Assembly: GCF_039555335.1 (NCBI RefSeq)
Contig: NC_092628.1
Location: 95,491,782-95,555,781, forward strand
Direction: 5' to 3'
Source of the DNA: Amphiura filiformis
Taxonomy: Eukaryota; Echinodermata; Ophiuroidea; Amphilepidida; Amphiuridae
Length of the DNA stretch: 64,000 nucleotides
In this document: positions 24,974 to 51,700 of the stretch, one piece after another
Numbering within the stretch: the first letter of the stretch is position 1
How the letters are laid out: each line of letters begins with the position of its first letter
Program-made: the position numbers and the translations under genes
Notes under the pieces: model-generated
Told to the model about the DNA's origin: nothing
What the model saw: only the letters and a program-made list of their open reading frames with translations
Database searches by the model: none

Positions 24974-26579
24974 CTAATCAGCCGTTTTTTTGTTCATTGG
25001 ATGTTAATGATCCATCTGCTTGAGGTGGGAATCTTGACCGGATGTTTTGGTTTTCCCTGAAGTTCCCGCCCCATGTAGAGGATTAATAACATCATCAACG
25101 CTTTGAGAAAGCCAGATGGTTTCTGGCGAAACTGTCAGCAGAAAACACATTTTTCATCTGGTTGTGGCTGATAATTAACAGAGCTGATGAACCTCTTCAA
25201 ACATGTGACTAATCACATGATTTGGATGCAAACTTTAGATTGAACTGATTGATGCTGTCATATAGCATTTTGTGCAATATTAACACTAGGGATATAATAA
25301 TGTTGACACAAAGGGTCAAGTGCATTGTATGTTTTGTGGACAGAGGTATACACAAAAGTTGAAAAGTGTTTTTTTTAGCAAAATATTCCTTATGTTTTGT
25401 TTTTATCTTTTTTTTTATGTCAAAAATGGAAACCAGAGGCTAGATAGATCAAGAGATAAGTTTACTATGATTTAAATACCAATGCTAAGCATTGTGATTT
25501 ATGTGCTTTGTCAAAGAAATAATTTTGCAACTGAGGTTTATACATTTTCACGTTCATGTATTGTTGACATAATTTGCATAATACACAATTATTGTATATT
25601 GTACAGAAATATAATATGATACTACTATTTTTCCCCGCTTTTGAACTACCAGGACATTACCACTACACAGAATTAGAAACCCGCACACCCTATGAAACCT
25701 GCACACCACCACATACAATAAGCACAGTCAGCTATAGGTAAAATTGGGGGTGTTCGGGTCCTTGCCGTTGGTGCACAGAAATGAACAAAAACAATTCTTC
25801 TTCTCATCTGAAGAGTTTAGTTCGCACCATGTGCATCTCTCACACGAGTCTAGTGTGCGATATTGCACTGACAACAACGATTGCCTTAAGTGAAATCAAA
25901 TAACCCCATTTTTTTGCTCCATGCGTGTATTAAGATGGTGGTCCAGTCTGGGTTTTCTGGTTTTAATTCTCTGCAGATTAAAGTGAATAAAGGAGAAAAA
26001 TGCATCCACAAAGTTTTGACTTATTTCCTTGCTTGGTTCTGACTCCTTAATCCAGTTAATATTTTTGTGTTATATTGGGTGTTTTGGTTGGGCTGTTCAA
26101 GAAAATACATGAGTTCGCAAATCCAGAATTATTCAAAAAAGTTTTGATCACACTAATGGGATATAGGATAGGAAATTTCTTAAAGCCATTTCACTCAAAA
26201 ATAGAGTACCTACAGTGATCTATACAGTGGAGTGAAATATAACAGGTGAAATTTGATTCTAGTCCAGAGTGAGTTTTTTCTTATGACTGAAAAGAGAGTG
26301 TAATTTACTCTAAACAACAGTAATAGGAGGGGCAATTTATCTGTTCGAAATGTTTTTGGTTTTTTTGTATTTCTGTTAAGTTTTGTATACTATCCCTGTG
26401 GTTTTGGATTTTTTCTAGTGATGTAGTGCAGTGTCACTCTGTCAGTATACACCTCCATGGTTTATACACTGCGTCAGTTTTTATCTTAGTCTTTGTCTTG
26501 TTCCCCACATCGAGTTGGTAATCCTGGCTCAAATCTTTCTGTTGGTATATAATAGGTGTACATTATTTTCATAACATTC

Positions 26580-27431
26580 CTAAACAAGCTTGCTGCCAAT
26601 TATTCTACCATAATGAATGTTATTTAAATGTTGACAAGATATTTTGCACAAATGTTTTCAAAAATATTTGACAACATTTAAAAAATGTTTGTGTAGTGTT
26701 TTTAACACAGAATGTTTTAAAACCTTTTCATGCCCTTTATTTAACCCGACATGTTAATGTTATTAAGGGCTCTAGTATTATGAACGTTTGCACAGTATTT
26801 TTGTGGGAGATGAGAGCACATCAGACTATCGAATTTGGATTTTAAAAACAATCGCGATATAATGCAACTTTTATGGCAAATTAATAAAAATTGATATTAT
26901 TGACATTTAACAGTCCTCAAAAGTAAAATTCATAATTCTAATGATATTTTCTTAGCGTGCATGTAGCTGGAAGGAATAGGCGATGATCATTTGAAAATTT
27001 TGATCTTTCGTATTGAAGATCTAGTATTTTTCTCCAAAATACCTAAAAATTGAGGTCTTTTTCGGGAAAAATATTTATCTTCAATACGAAATGTCAAAAT
27101 TTTCTAATGATCGTCGGCTTTACCACCAGCTACATACAATTTAAGTACATATCATTAGATTTATAAATTATACTTCGAGGATGGTTAAATATGTAAAAAT
27201 AACAAACATGTCAATTTTTAATAATTTGTCATAAAATTTGTATTATATCGCCAATTTCAAAAAATCAATATTATATGATATCAGACGGTCAGTCCTCGTT
27301 TTCAGAATACAATTTGATATGTCTGATGTGCTCCCCTGTCACACAAAAATACTGTACAAACGTTACCAGAGCCTTTAAAAAGTTTTGACCAAAACCCAAA
27401 ATATAGCCTGTTTAAAACGTTTTTGTGTTTG
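26580..27431. mobile_element. AACATTTT/AACGTTTT element interrupted by a TTAA insertion
   Basis: The outer sequence (26580-26766 and 27375-27431) reads like the family at 31049-31700 and 57700-58400, ending AACGTTTTTGTGTTTGGTGGG. It is split by the element at 26767-27374. Intact relatives read straight through the insertion point (ATGTTATTAAAACG), which gives an empty site for comparison. Confidence 0.65.
26767..27374. mobile_element. TTAA-flanked palindromic element, about 608 bp
   Basis: Left end GGGCTCTAGTATTATGAACG, right end CGTTACCAGAGCCT, each flanked by TTAA (26763-26766 and 27375-27378). The two halves are diverged reverse complements throughout, for example CATTTGAAAATTTTGATCTT against its mirror. 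TTAA duplication is the habit of piggyBac-type transposases. A related partial copy lies near 48030-48210. Confidence 0.7.
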
Positions 27432-27741
27432 GTGGGTACTCGATGCCGTTTTAGTTGGCACAGCGCTTCTTGTATCATCGCTTAAAAATGAAAGACAGAA
27501 ATAAAGAAGCGAAACAATAAAACAAATGAAAGAAATCAACAAAAAGAAAGCAGGCAAAAAGAAAGAAAAAATGAAAGAAATGAAAAAAAGAGAAAAATGT
27601 AATTTGAAAGAAACAATAGACCGTACAACAGAAGGAAACAATAGAAGGAAAGGATGGAAAGAAACGAAAATAGAAAACAAAAAAAAAGATATATCTACTC
27701 CCCATTCCAGAAAAATACAGCACTAAATTTTTGGGGATTAA

Positions 27742-28140
27742 AGGGGGACTCCGGCAATCGTAACAGTATGCCTTATATGTTAGGAAAAAAAAATCAAGCA
27801 CGAATCACATTGTTTTATTTAAAACAAACTCATATTGACTCTAAAAACGAATAAAAACAGTCGGCTCTCAACACGCGATATTCAAAATTCCCGCGCCGAA
27901 ATTGTCTAAGTGCGATGACGTAATGGTTATTTGTGTTCAATTGTCGTCAGCCTTCATTGTATTACTGGGACGTCATTGCACTCGGCGCCTGGGAATTTTG
28001 CATATCGCGTGTTGAGAAACGGATGTTTTATTCGTTTTATGGTCACCATGAGTTTGTTTTAAATAAAACCATGTGATTCGTGCTTGATAATTATTTTTCT
28101 AACATATAAGGAATAATGTTGTGATTGCCGGAGACTTCCT
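27742..28140. mobile_element. TTAA-flanked MITE (CTCCGGCAATC family), copy 1
   Basis: About 399 bp, flanked by TTAA on both sides (27738-27741 and 28141-28144). Terminal inverted repeats contain CTCCGGCAATC and GATTGCCGGAG, and the inverted repeat extends far inward. Other copies are at 51539-51880 and 62999-63282. Confidence 0.75.
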
Positions 28141-29308
28141 TTAAAAAATATGTATTATCAAGTTCTGCCAAATGAAACATAGCTCAATTCTAATTATTCA
28201 TTTAGTCCAAACTGGGGATAAAAGAAAAAGTCTAAGCATTAAAAATCTTGAGTACTAGCCGCAATTTTGCTCTAATTTTCACCTTTTTCTGTTACTTTCA
28301 TTAAATGGTTATAAGAATTAAACACATCTTTTCCAAAAATTAGGAGGCATAAACTGATATTAGTCTTAGTACAAGTTTTTGGGCTTGATTGTCACTACAT
28401 ACGAAAAACACCCTAAAACGAAGGCTCTTTTTAGAGAGAGTGTACATTTTAAAAGTCTTCGAGCTTCCAAAAAAGGACTTTATTGTGACAATGTTCGCGC
28501 TTAGCGCGCAAAATGTGGTACTTTACACCATTTTGGCCCATGATCGGAGCGACTTTGGTGGGAAACGGGCTCCGTGCCCCTTTTCATTTCCATTGCTTTC
28601 TCGGTTTTCTCTTTAATTTTTTGTCAGAGGAGCACTTTCTCTTTAAATTTTTGTCAGCCTGAGGGGTTTCTCTTTTATTTTTTGTCGGGAAGGGAGGGGG
28701 GGGGGGCCCTCGACCACACCTGCCCCACCGCTGGCTACGCTACTGATCGGGTAGCAGTATTAATTTGAAATCTGCCCGGGAAATCGGCTAAACCCTAGAA
28801 TCGCGAAACGTAGTTGTTATATTTTGACACATTTTCGTCCAATGCTAAGTAATTTAATAATTTTAAGAATAGAATAAATTGCAGTTGTCAAAATTTAGAA
28901 AAATATGTGGGTTTTATTCCTCAACCACATCAACTATTAATTTTGTTTCTGTTTGGTTTTCGTGCATTAAAATTCCCAAATATTAAATAGGCCTAAAGCT
29001 TATTAAAGTTTCCGACGATACAGAACCTTCTTTTCACTCAGGAACCCCGTCAGGAACATAAAGTATAATAAAGTTCCTTCCGATCACACACACAGCCCTA
29101 GCCACACACATATATGCCTATTATTCCCATAACAGGAGCTTTCCAAGCGTTCAAGATTATTTTGACCTACGATACGACCAGAGTTCAGGTCGTCTGCAAA
29201 TATTGTACTGCCCTGATTACTTCGATCAGTGCATGCAGTGGCATAGGCCTACAGTCAAAGGGTACTTCGATATTCAATTATTTTATTTTAATGGTGAATA
29301 ATTGAAAC

Positions 29309-42965
<13,657 letters not shown>

Positions 42966-43086
42966 AAAAAATATATATATATAAATTAACAAGTAGGCAT
43001 ATGTCCACAAGTACGTATAATTGAAAGAATAGATGTAATTTTGTCAGATCAGATCAAAAAAATTGTTCATACAATTTTCCAATATT

Positions 43087-43322
43087 TGTAAATCTGAAAG
43101 AGACAATGTGAGAAAAATGCTTTGTGAGGATGAATGTAAATCACAAAGAGATAATGTGAGAAGAGTGTGAACTTTATGAGGATGAATGTAAATCAGAAAG
43201 AGACAATGTGAGAAGAGTGTAAACTTTGTGAGAATGAATGTAAATCAGAAAGAGACATTATGAGAAGAGTGTGAAATTTGTGAGGATGAATGTAAATCAG
43301 AAAGAGACAATGTGAGAAGAGT
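43087..43322. repeat. 52-bp minisatellite, left part
   Basis: Units of about 52 bp with the phrases GATGAATGTAAATCAGAAAG, AGACAATGTGAGAAGAGTGT and GAACTTTGTGAG. It begins about 120 bp after the SDR stop codon. Continues at 46792-47192 after the LINE insertion. Confidence 0.92.
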
Positions 43323-46300
43323 TTTTGAGTTTTGAGTTTCTTAAGCAAAGTATTTTGAAGCATGGAGTGGGACTAAACGAGCACAATGTATTAGGCGGGG
43401 ATTTTAATACTGTATTTGACCCAGATCTTGATATGTTAGGTACTGGAAGCAACTCATATTATAAATCCGAGTGTGTAAACAAAATTAAAGAGATTTTTGA
43501 AACTTTAAATCTCATCGATATAATTATGGAGAAGAAAAAACGGAAATAAAAAAAGGTTTACATGGAGCAGAAAATCATCAAAGGTTAAATCAACTTTAGA
43601 TTATTGGTTGATACCGTGTACTTTTGAAAGCTATGCAGGAAAAATTGATATTATACCGGGCTTTGGGTCGGACCATATGGCGGTAGAAATGGAATTACTT
43701 TTACAAAAACAAGAAAGAGGGCTTGGTTACTGGAAGCTAAATAATAGCCTACTGCAAGACCAAGAATATAATGAGGGTATAGAAAAACTTGTTAATGGTA
43801 CTACACAGGAATGTCAAAATATATTGAATGCCAGACAATTGTGGGATCTTTGCAAAAATAGAATAAGAACTTTTTCTATTAACTTTGCAAAAGGTAGTAA
43901 AAAAGATAAAGAAGTTAAAATGAGAAATTTGGAGAAGAAAATGAAACTGTTATTTGAAAAGATAACTGATGATCCAAATAATGATTGTTTTGTACATGAA
44001 TATGACAATGTAAAACTAGAATATGAATTACTGTATCACCATCACATGAAGGGACTTATCATAAGAAGCAAAGCAAAATGGACAGAAGAAGGGGAAAGAT
44101 GTACAAAATATTTTATGAATCTTGAAAAAGAAATGTAAGTAATAAAACTATCACTTATCTGACTGATACAGGTGGAAATGATGTAAGTAATCAGGAAGAC
44201 ATTATTAAAGTGCAAGTTGATTATTACAAAGAATTGTACAAAAAAGGGGTCAAACGACAAAACTTATGTTTGATAATTTCGTTGAAAATATGAACTCTGA
44301 ACAGTTATCTGAGGAAGATAAAGAGTCATGTGAGAGTTTACTTACTAATGATGAATGTGAAAAGGCTCTTAAAACAATGGCCAATTGTAAGAGCCCCGGG
44401 ATTGATGGATTAACTTCAGAATTTTTTAAATGTCACTGGAGAGTGGTAGGACAATTGATTGTAAATTCGTTTAATGAAGCACATGAAGCTGGCGAACTCG
44501 CAGCATCGCATAAAAGAGGTATTATTATATTAATTCACAAAGGGAAGGGACTTAATAGAAACAAATTGGATAATTGGAGACCGATAACATTACTGAATAT
44601 AGATTACAAGATTGCAGCAAAAGTGCTCGCCTCAAGAATAAATCAAGTTTTACCCAACGTAATTAACACAGACCAAAATGGCTTTTTAAGAAAACGTGGT
44701 GCAGCTTTAAACATACGCCTTGTTGAAGATGTTTTGAGATATACAGAAAAGGAAAATGTAAAAGGGGCTATGATTTGCATTGATTTTCGAAAAGCATTCG
44801 ATACGATAAACAGAGATTTGATTTGATTTGCACTTGAGAAATTAAATTTTAGAAAAAAAAAAAAAAAATGGATAACCACTATGTTTAAGAACACTGTAAG
44901 TTGTATATTACACAATGGTCATTTGTCAAATTTCTTCTTTCAAGAAGAAGGTTTAAGACAAGGTTGTAATTTATCTCCTTTATTATTTCTTATAGCGTCA
45001 GAAATTATGTCTAGTAAGATAAGACAAACAAATGATATACGGGGTATTGAATTACCCCTTAAAGACTATGGGGAAGGTGAAGTTAAAATAACTCAATTTG
45101 CCGACGACACTACAATCTTTGTGAGGGATGAAAAGTCAATACATAGAGTTATAGAAATCCTTGACCGTTTTACAGAAATTTCAGGTCTACATCTTAATAA
45201 AACCAAAAGTGACGCAGTTTGGATTGGCGCAAGCAAAAGTTTGAAAAAGAAGGTCGGTGACATCAATTGGAAATTCGAACCAAATAACAGTGTCAAAAGT
45301 AGTAGTTAACCCATCAATTAATATTGAAGAGTTGTCTGCAAATTGGGAACCGAAAATGGTCTCAATAGAAAAGTCCATAAGAGCTTGGACAATGAGAAAC
45401 CTATCAATGGTTGGTAAAATACTCATAGTAAAAATTTGATGGCATCAAAATTTTCATATATAGGTTCAATAATAGACTTACCACAATGTTTTGTAAATAA
45501 AGTAAATAGTATGTTTTTTAAGTTTGTATGGGGAGGTTCGGAAAAGGTTAAAAGAACAACACTAGTAAACGAGTACGACAACGGTGGCGTAAAAATGTTC
45601 AATTTTAAAATATTTCTGGACTCATTGAAGTTGTTATGGATAAAAAAGTTGGCATCGTCAGAAATCAGCACGTGGAAAAATATTCCTTTATATATTATTA
45701 ATAAAACCCAGTTAGGCGTACATATTTTTAAGTGCAACTGTAATTTTGAAAATATCAATGCAGTTGTAAGATATATAATAAATGAGATGCCCATGTTTTA
45801 CCGAAATCTAATCAAGGTATGGTTGTCAACAAAAAGTACTCAAGACAAAAACCAAGTGCAAAACTGGGGAGATGAAGTTATTTGGAACAATATTTGTATA
45901 ATTAGCAGAGGTAAGACTTTTTATTACAAGGAATGGGCTAAAAGAGGTATAATATGTATTTCAGACTTGTATGATCAAAACGGTGTCTTTCATTCACTAG
46001 ACGAAATCAAAAGTAGGTTTCCACAGCCAGCCAGTGTTTGTATACAATATTTAGCTCTAAAACAAGCAATTTTAAAGACATGCAAAAATAAACAGCAGAA
46101 TGCTATTAACAAGGACATATACTTTTATGATGGAAAAACTTTTGTTGCATTAATGAATTGCACCACACAATTATATAGGAAAGCTATGTTATCAAAGATT
46201 TCGACTAAACCAATATGTCAAACCTTTTGGGAAAATAAATTCAAAAATATGAAATTCAATTGGAGCAAAATTTGGAAAAATATTCTGGCAACAAAAGAAC

Positions 46301-46791
46301 CTAGGCTAATGACATTGAATTGGAAAATAACCAGTAATATTTATGCAACAAAAGTCTTTCTTAACAAAATAGGAAAAGAACAAAGTAATGTATGTGAAAT
46401 TTGTAACGAAGTAGATTATATTGAACACTTTTTTTTTGTTTTACAAAAAAAATAAAAAGATATGGAGCGAAGTGGACAAAATAATTTTGCAACACTACAA
46501 TGTTAAAATTAAAACCACACAAGCAGATGTTATCTTTGGTTACTACCATGCAGGAAAATGTAATACTACAATCAATAAAATAATAAGTGTTAGTAAACTG
46601 TCAATTAGTAAATATCGTTACGGAAATATCCCGATTTGATCAGTCTATTACATTCTGAATTAAGAATCAGAAAGCTTATGTAGTAAAAATTGTAGAAATT
46701 AGCAGAAATTAGTTAAGGGAGAACAAATGAGTTATGTAAATATATAATGTGATGAAATCAACGAAGCAAATAAAATAAAAGATAAAAAAAA
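43323..46791 (+). mobile_element. Tx1/L1-like LINE, 5' truncated, with 14-bp target duplication
   Basis: Coding pieces in order: an endonuclease part (LGGDFNTVFDPDLD at 43325-43549; then LDYWLIP and GFGSDHMAVEMEL), a linker ending ERCTKYFMNLEK, and a reverse transcriptase (SPGIDGLTSEFFKCHW, WRPITLLNIDYKIAAKVLA, CIDFRKAFDTINRDLI, EGLRQGCNLSPLLFLIASEI, FADDTTIF). A C-terminal region to 46455 ends in a CEICNEVDYIEHFFF motif like the L1/Tx1 Cys-rich end. Stops and frameshifts occur near 43550, 44139, 44827, 45310 and 46455, so it is inactive. It ends in AATAAAATAAAA and a short poly(A). The 14-bp AATGTGAGAAGAGT flanks it on both sides (43309-43322 and 46792-46805). Confidence 0.88.
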
Positions 46792-47192
46792 AATGTGAGA
46801 AGAGTGTGAACTTTGTGAAGATGAATGTAAATCAGAAAGAGACATTGTGAGAAGAGTGTGAACTTTGTGAGGATGAATGTAAATCAGAAAGAGACAATGT
46901 GAAAAGAGTGTAAATTTTGTGAGGATGAATGTAAATCAGAAAGAGACAACGTGAGAAGAGTGTGAACTTTGTGAGGATGAATGTAAATCAGAAAGAGACA
47001 ATGTGAGAAGAGTGTGAACTTTGTGAGGATGAATGTAAATCAGAAAGAGACAATGTGAGAAGAATGTAAACTTTGTGAGGATGAATGTAAATCAGAAAGA
47101 GACAATGTGAGAAGAGTGTGAACTTTGTGAAGATGAATGTAAATCAGAAAGAGACATTGTGAGAAGAGTGTAAACTTTGTGAGGATGAATGT
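46792..47192. repeat. 52-bp minisatellite, right part
   Basis: Continuation of the array at 43087-43322, about 7.5 units with few differences. The first bases repeat the LINE target duplication. Confidence 0.92.
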
Positions 47193-48752
47193 AAAGAGGG
47201 AAACGAACTAAAATAATGAGAAGGAATTATAAATTCTTAAGATTTTGTTCTTGTGGTTTAATATTGTCTTGTTTACCTGAGGTCTTGGATTCCTGTTCCG
47301 GGCAATTTACTTTTCTCAATTTCTTCTTCAATATTATGTTACAATGCCCACAGATTATGATACTTGACAAATTTGGTATCACACTAATGCTTTCTCTCGA
47401 TTCCAGAAAAATACAGTACTATTTTTTGTTTGATTAAAAATATATATTATCTTGTTAATATTTTGGCAAATGAAACATATATGACCAATTTGAGGGAAAA
47501 TTAGCTGAAAACATGCCAGTTTGCATGTTTTCTCACAATTCCAGTCACAAAATTCAAATAGTTGGCAATCAAAATCAAAATTTTAATAATTCTAATATTT
47601 ATTTGAACTTTAACATGCTTTAATGAAAGTAAAAATGTTTCAACCAATTTTACCATCTTTCTTTGTAATAAATCTCATGTGAAAGGAACTCAACACATTA
47701 TGCACTTTGTCCTTCATTTATGGCATTCAAATATATATATCGAGGGCTCAGTAAAACACTGTCTCGTCTTCAGTTTGGCGAAAATGGGCTTCTGGTATCA
47801 GAACGCAATTTTCTCAAGATGGCCAAAATGGAGATGAGTATTGCACTGATTATGTTATTTTTATCATTGATAGGAGAGTGATTATCAAATAATATTATTG
47901 AACATCTCAAAATTAATTTTATCCACACTTCCTAGATCACATAAATATATACAATACTGTTTATAGCTTAAATTTACGAGGGGCATATTTTTTTACAATC
48001 GTGCACTAAAACAAGTTGGGTAATGATTAGGTGTGAGAGATATCTTCAATACGAAAGGTCAATATTTTCAAATGATGGACGGCTTTTCCTCCCAGCTACA
48101 TACACTTTAAGCACATATCATTAAATTTATTAACTTCACTTCGAGGACTGTTAAATATCAAAAATATAAATTTGTAATAATTTGCCATAAAATATGTATT
48201 ATCCAATCCCTTAAAATAGGGTGTCTAAAGGTTTTGACCACTCATCCTCCAAGTCTCGTATCTACCGCTGTCTAATAAAATCCCCACTGGTAGGGGTGTA
48301 TTGACATATGTACATGTAAAGTGTGACGTAAAATTATAATGTTAATACTGGACAGCCTTTAACAGTCTCTTATTATACAGAACCCACGGTAAAATGAGGA
48401 CCAACCAAAGTAATCTACATTTTGGTGGTAACCATATGTGTTTTAAACTTAAACACATGATCCATAGACTCTGGTGCTCTTCGGTGCTATTAACATATAA
48501 TATTTAGCACAATAATTAGCAATATGTTTTGAAAGAAAAACACTCCTTTGCGTGCTGTCCATAGGCTTCAACATAAAAAAGGCTAAGTTTTGAGACATTT
48601 TCTCAAAATAGTAAGAGCTATCTCAAGATCCGTTGAACCAATATTCTCATTGTTTGGGTTTATTTAATGTATTTATACTGATTTCAAATATGATCATCAA
48701 AATAAAAATTTCAGACAATTTGAAACTTTCTTCGAGCCCCGTCCGTTGATAA
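47193..48752. other. Intergenic space between convergent SDR and channel genes
   Basis: AT-rich, no gene recognised. Part of it (about 48030-48210) resembles one half of the palindromic element at 26767-27374, with the shared phrases ATCTTCAATACGAAA and CAGCTACATACA. Confidence 0.5.
48659..48664 (-). terminator. Putative poly(A) signal of the Cys-loop channel gene
   Basis: AATAAA on the minus strand, about 90 bp past the channel stop codon (48753-48755). Placement fits a short 3' UTR. No cleavage site is visible. Confidence 0.4.
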
Positions 48753-51700
48753 TTATGCATCAGAGAATAATGTTTTTGCCATCCATTCATCTTTCAGTTT
48801 ACCCAAAGCATCGTCAAATTCAATGGTACTTTGATACCATATGAATGTAAGAATAGACACAGTGCTCAATATGGCAACAGCACAGAAGAGCAATGCAAAC
48901 AAGCGACTAACAACTAGTGCTACAAGGTACCAGTCTTTGGCAAACACGCTTTTATCATCTTTGTTATGTGTAGTAAAACCTTGATCATGGTCAGTGTTTT
49001 TGAAATCCGAGTTAATGGCAACTGCCGGCTTCAATATGTGTTGAATCACATCGTCATCAACTTTGTTTCGTTTTCTTGTTGTCGTCCTTTCAGGTTCTGA
49101 GTTTGGTGTTTTGTTAGCTTCCCTTACCATTTGTACATAGCTGTGCAAGAACAAAATATGTGGTAGTTTTTCAAATGCAAGCCATTTTATCCATTTGGGA
49201 ACTGGTTCCTGAGATCGACTGTTTATATTGATGACAGCAACTGTTGCAAACACAGATAAGCTGACCATGATGATCATGATTTGGAAATAATAATCTGAAA
49301 ATAAAGAAGTCACTAATGTATATAAGCGTAAGGTGTATTCTTAGAACATCTGGCATGTTTGGTTATTAATTTCATTGATAGCTATAGCTATTGTTCTGGC
49401 TTTTTGCTTTGAATAATAACATTGTTGTACATTTTCGACATGAAATGTCACAGATTCGATGACAAAAGAATGACAATATATTAAAAAAGTTCATGTGACT
49501 GTTTTAAAGAAATCAATGATGTCACATACATTTGAAAGGAGTGATGGTAATTGGAACTTTAACTGTAACTTAAATAGCCCATCGTGGTTTTATGCAACCA
49601 TAGCCCATCGTCGTTTTTTGGCAACTGTAATTACAATAAACTGAAATCAATAAACAAAATAAGAAGCTTAAGACGTCATCGGGTGAAACTATTCAGAACC
49701 CGGTTATTATTTCAAATCAAGGTCATGCGATTCTGGACTTTAAAAAAGGTTTTGTTTCCTTTTTTAACAAAAGTAAGAAGCCTTTTAGTTAAAAATAAAA
49801 CATGTTTCTCATAAAATATGCAAACGCTTTTAAGATGATTGCAGTTTTGGACAAGATGCATTCCTTTTATCAACCCGAACTCACCGATTACTGGTGCATT
49901 TTCCCCGGCAGGCGGTATCACTTCAGAAATAAGTTTTTGGAAGAACGATAATGCCAGCAAGTTTGTTATTGAAAACTGTAACTTTGAGCCATTATCAGGC
50001 GGTAAAAAGAATACTGTGACGGCAAGAAGTGAGAGTAAAATGACAGGAATAACGATATAATTGATGTAGAATGAAGCCTGACGATGAAAGACAAGCCGAT
50101 ATTCCAAGTTATAGTAATTGAATTCGCAACAGCTGTACGTTGATGTTACTTCTTTGACAGAAACTTCAACTAAATCCCAGATTCCATTCTCCAAATAGCT
50201 GAAAGTAAAATTACCTACATGTTATAAATTCATCTCGCCATTTAAATATAAGGTTATAGTGAATTAGTCAAGATAATCGCACGCGACTATACCATTGTAT
50301 ACGAGTTCGTTAATGGTCTGGACCCCGAACAGAAACCTACAGCAAGGATTGTTAACATGGTTCCTTTTGAACAATTCCAGTGAAAATGATGACGTATCAC
50401 CACTACACTAGTGTTTTCATCAGACTGGCAACTCATCACATCTGACTGTTTCCTTTTATAGGCAACAGTAAACCGTTGAGGGCGTAATGGGTTGGTCAAA
50501 AATGTTGTTGAGTGAATAGGTCCCTCATCCTTATTTAGAGTGTCTTTTCCTTTTCGGCGTATCCAGATGGCTTGTTTGGTCAGCTTCCCTGTCAATAACT
50601 TTTGAGTCCTCCCAGTTGATAGAATGATTAGAAGAGGCTATATGGTCGGTGATAGCGACTTGAGAATGTCTGTGATTATGATTTTCATCTTGACCAACTC
50701 ATCACGCCCTCAACGGTTTCGGTTGCCTATAAAAGGAAGCAGTATTTATATTAAATTTGTAGATCGCAAACCAAGTTGCACAAGCCGGTGCATAGGTTTG
50801 CGTTGTTACAATAAAAACTTCAGTGAATATAGTGTCACCCCTGCCCATATAGTCGCGCGTGTCTTATATATTTTTCTCCATCATACTCTCCTGCATTAAT
50901 TATTTCGGTTCGAAACTGTTTGACTTCAGTTCAAATACGGATACTAAGAATGTGATCTACATACCTTCTTTGGGTTCCATCAACAGATTTATCGGAATAT
51001 ATACGTAATTCCCGACCATTGTAGGTCCAAGATAGAAATTTCATGTAGCAAATTTGTGCATCGAAAGGGAACCATTTGACCCGAACAGGACAATTGCCTT
51101 TATAGATTGCTTGGACGTACCAGTAGACCATGCCATCGTTGTGAACTTCCACAAAAGAGTCGGGGTTGTACCGCTGAAACTCAGGGCTGAAAAACCAAAA
51201 ACATTCGTATTAGATATTAATCTTCTAGCAACGAAATTAGGGTATAATATATTTGTGATTACTGACTAACCTTGCAATCATAACTAGTGATATAAAATGA
51301 GATATGAAACTATATCATCGCATTCATGTTCATAGTAGTAGTCTGGTATACACAAACACTGTGAAAGCCATTAATCAGTTAATTTTAGAAAAACACACAA
51401 CTTTCCCTGCGCGTCCCATTTGCGTTCTCAAAAACAAAACACAAAATCTTTTAGACTCATCATGATGTAATACAGTAAGAGGAGTTACAGCAGGGATAAC
51501 ATACACTTGTTTGTACCGTGATATTGTAGTCGCTTTTGAAGTCTCCGGCAATCACAACATTATGCCTTATATGTTAGAAAAATAATTATCAAGCACGAAT
51601 CACGTTTTAATTCAAACTATCTCATATAATAAAAACAACTGTATCTCACCACGCGATATTCAAATGTCCGAAACAGGCAATGACGTCCCAGTAACACAAT

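Larger units (their letters stand above)
24974..29308. other. Intergenic region: FAM204A 3' side and repeats
   Basis: After the FAM204A stop comes a probable 3' UTR up to the AATAAA at 25986. From 26580 on, the DNA is mostly transposon-derived (separate entries), with an A-rich purine tract at 27480-27720 that yields lysine-rich spurious frames. A G-run patch lies at 28690-28710. No further gene was recognised before the SDR start at 29309. Confidence 0.5.

Noticed and set aside
27375-27801. Phe/Ser-rich and Lys-rich frames on opposite strands
   Set aside because: Simple purine/pyrimidine tract; amino-acid composition reflects the repeat.
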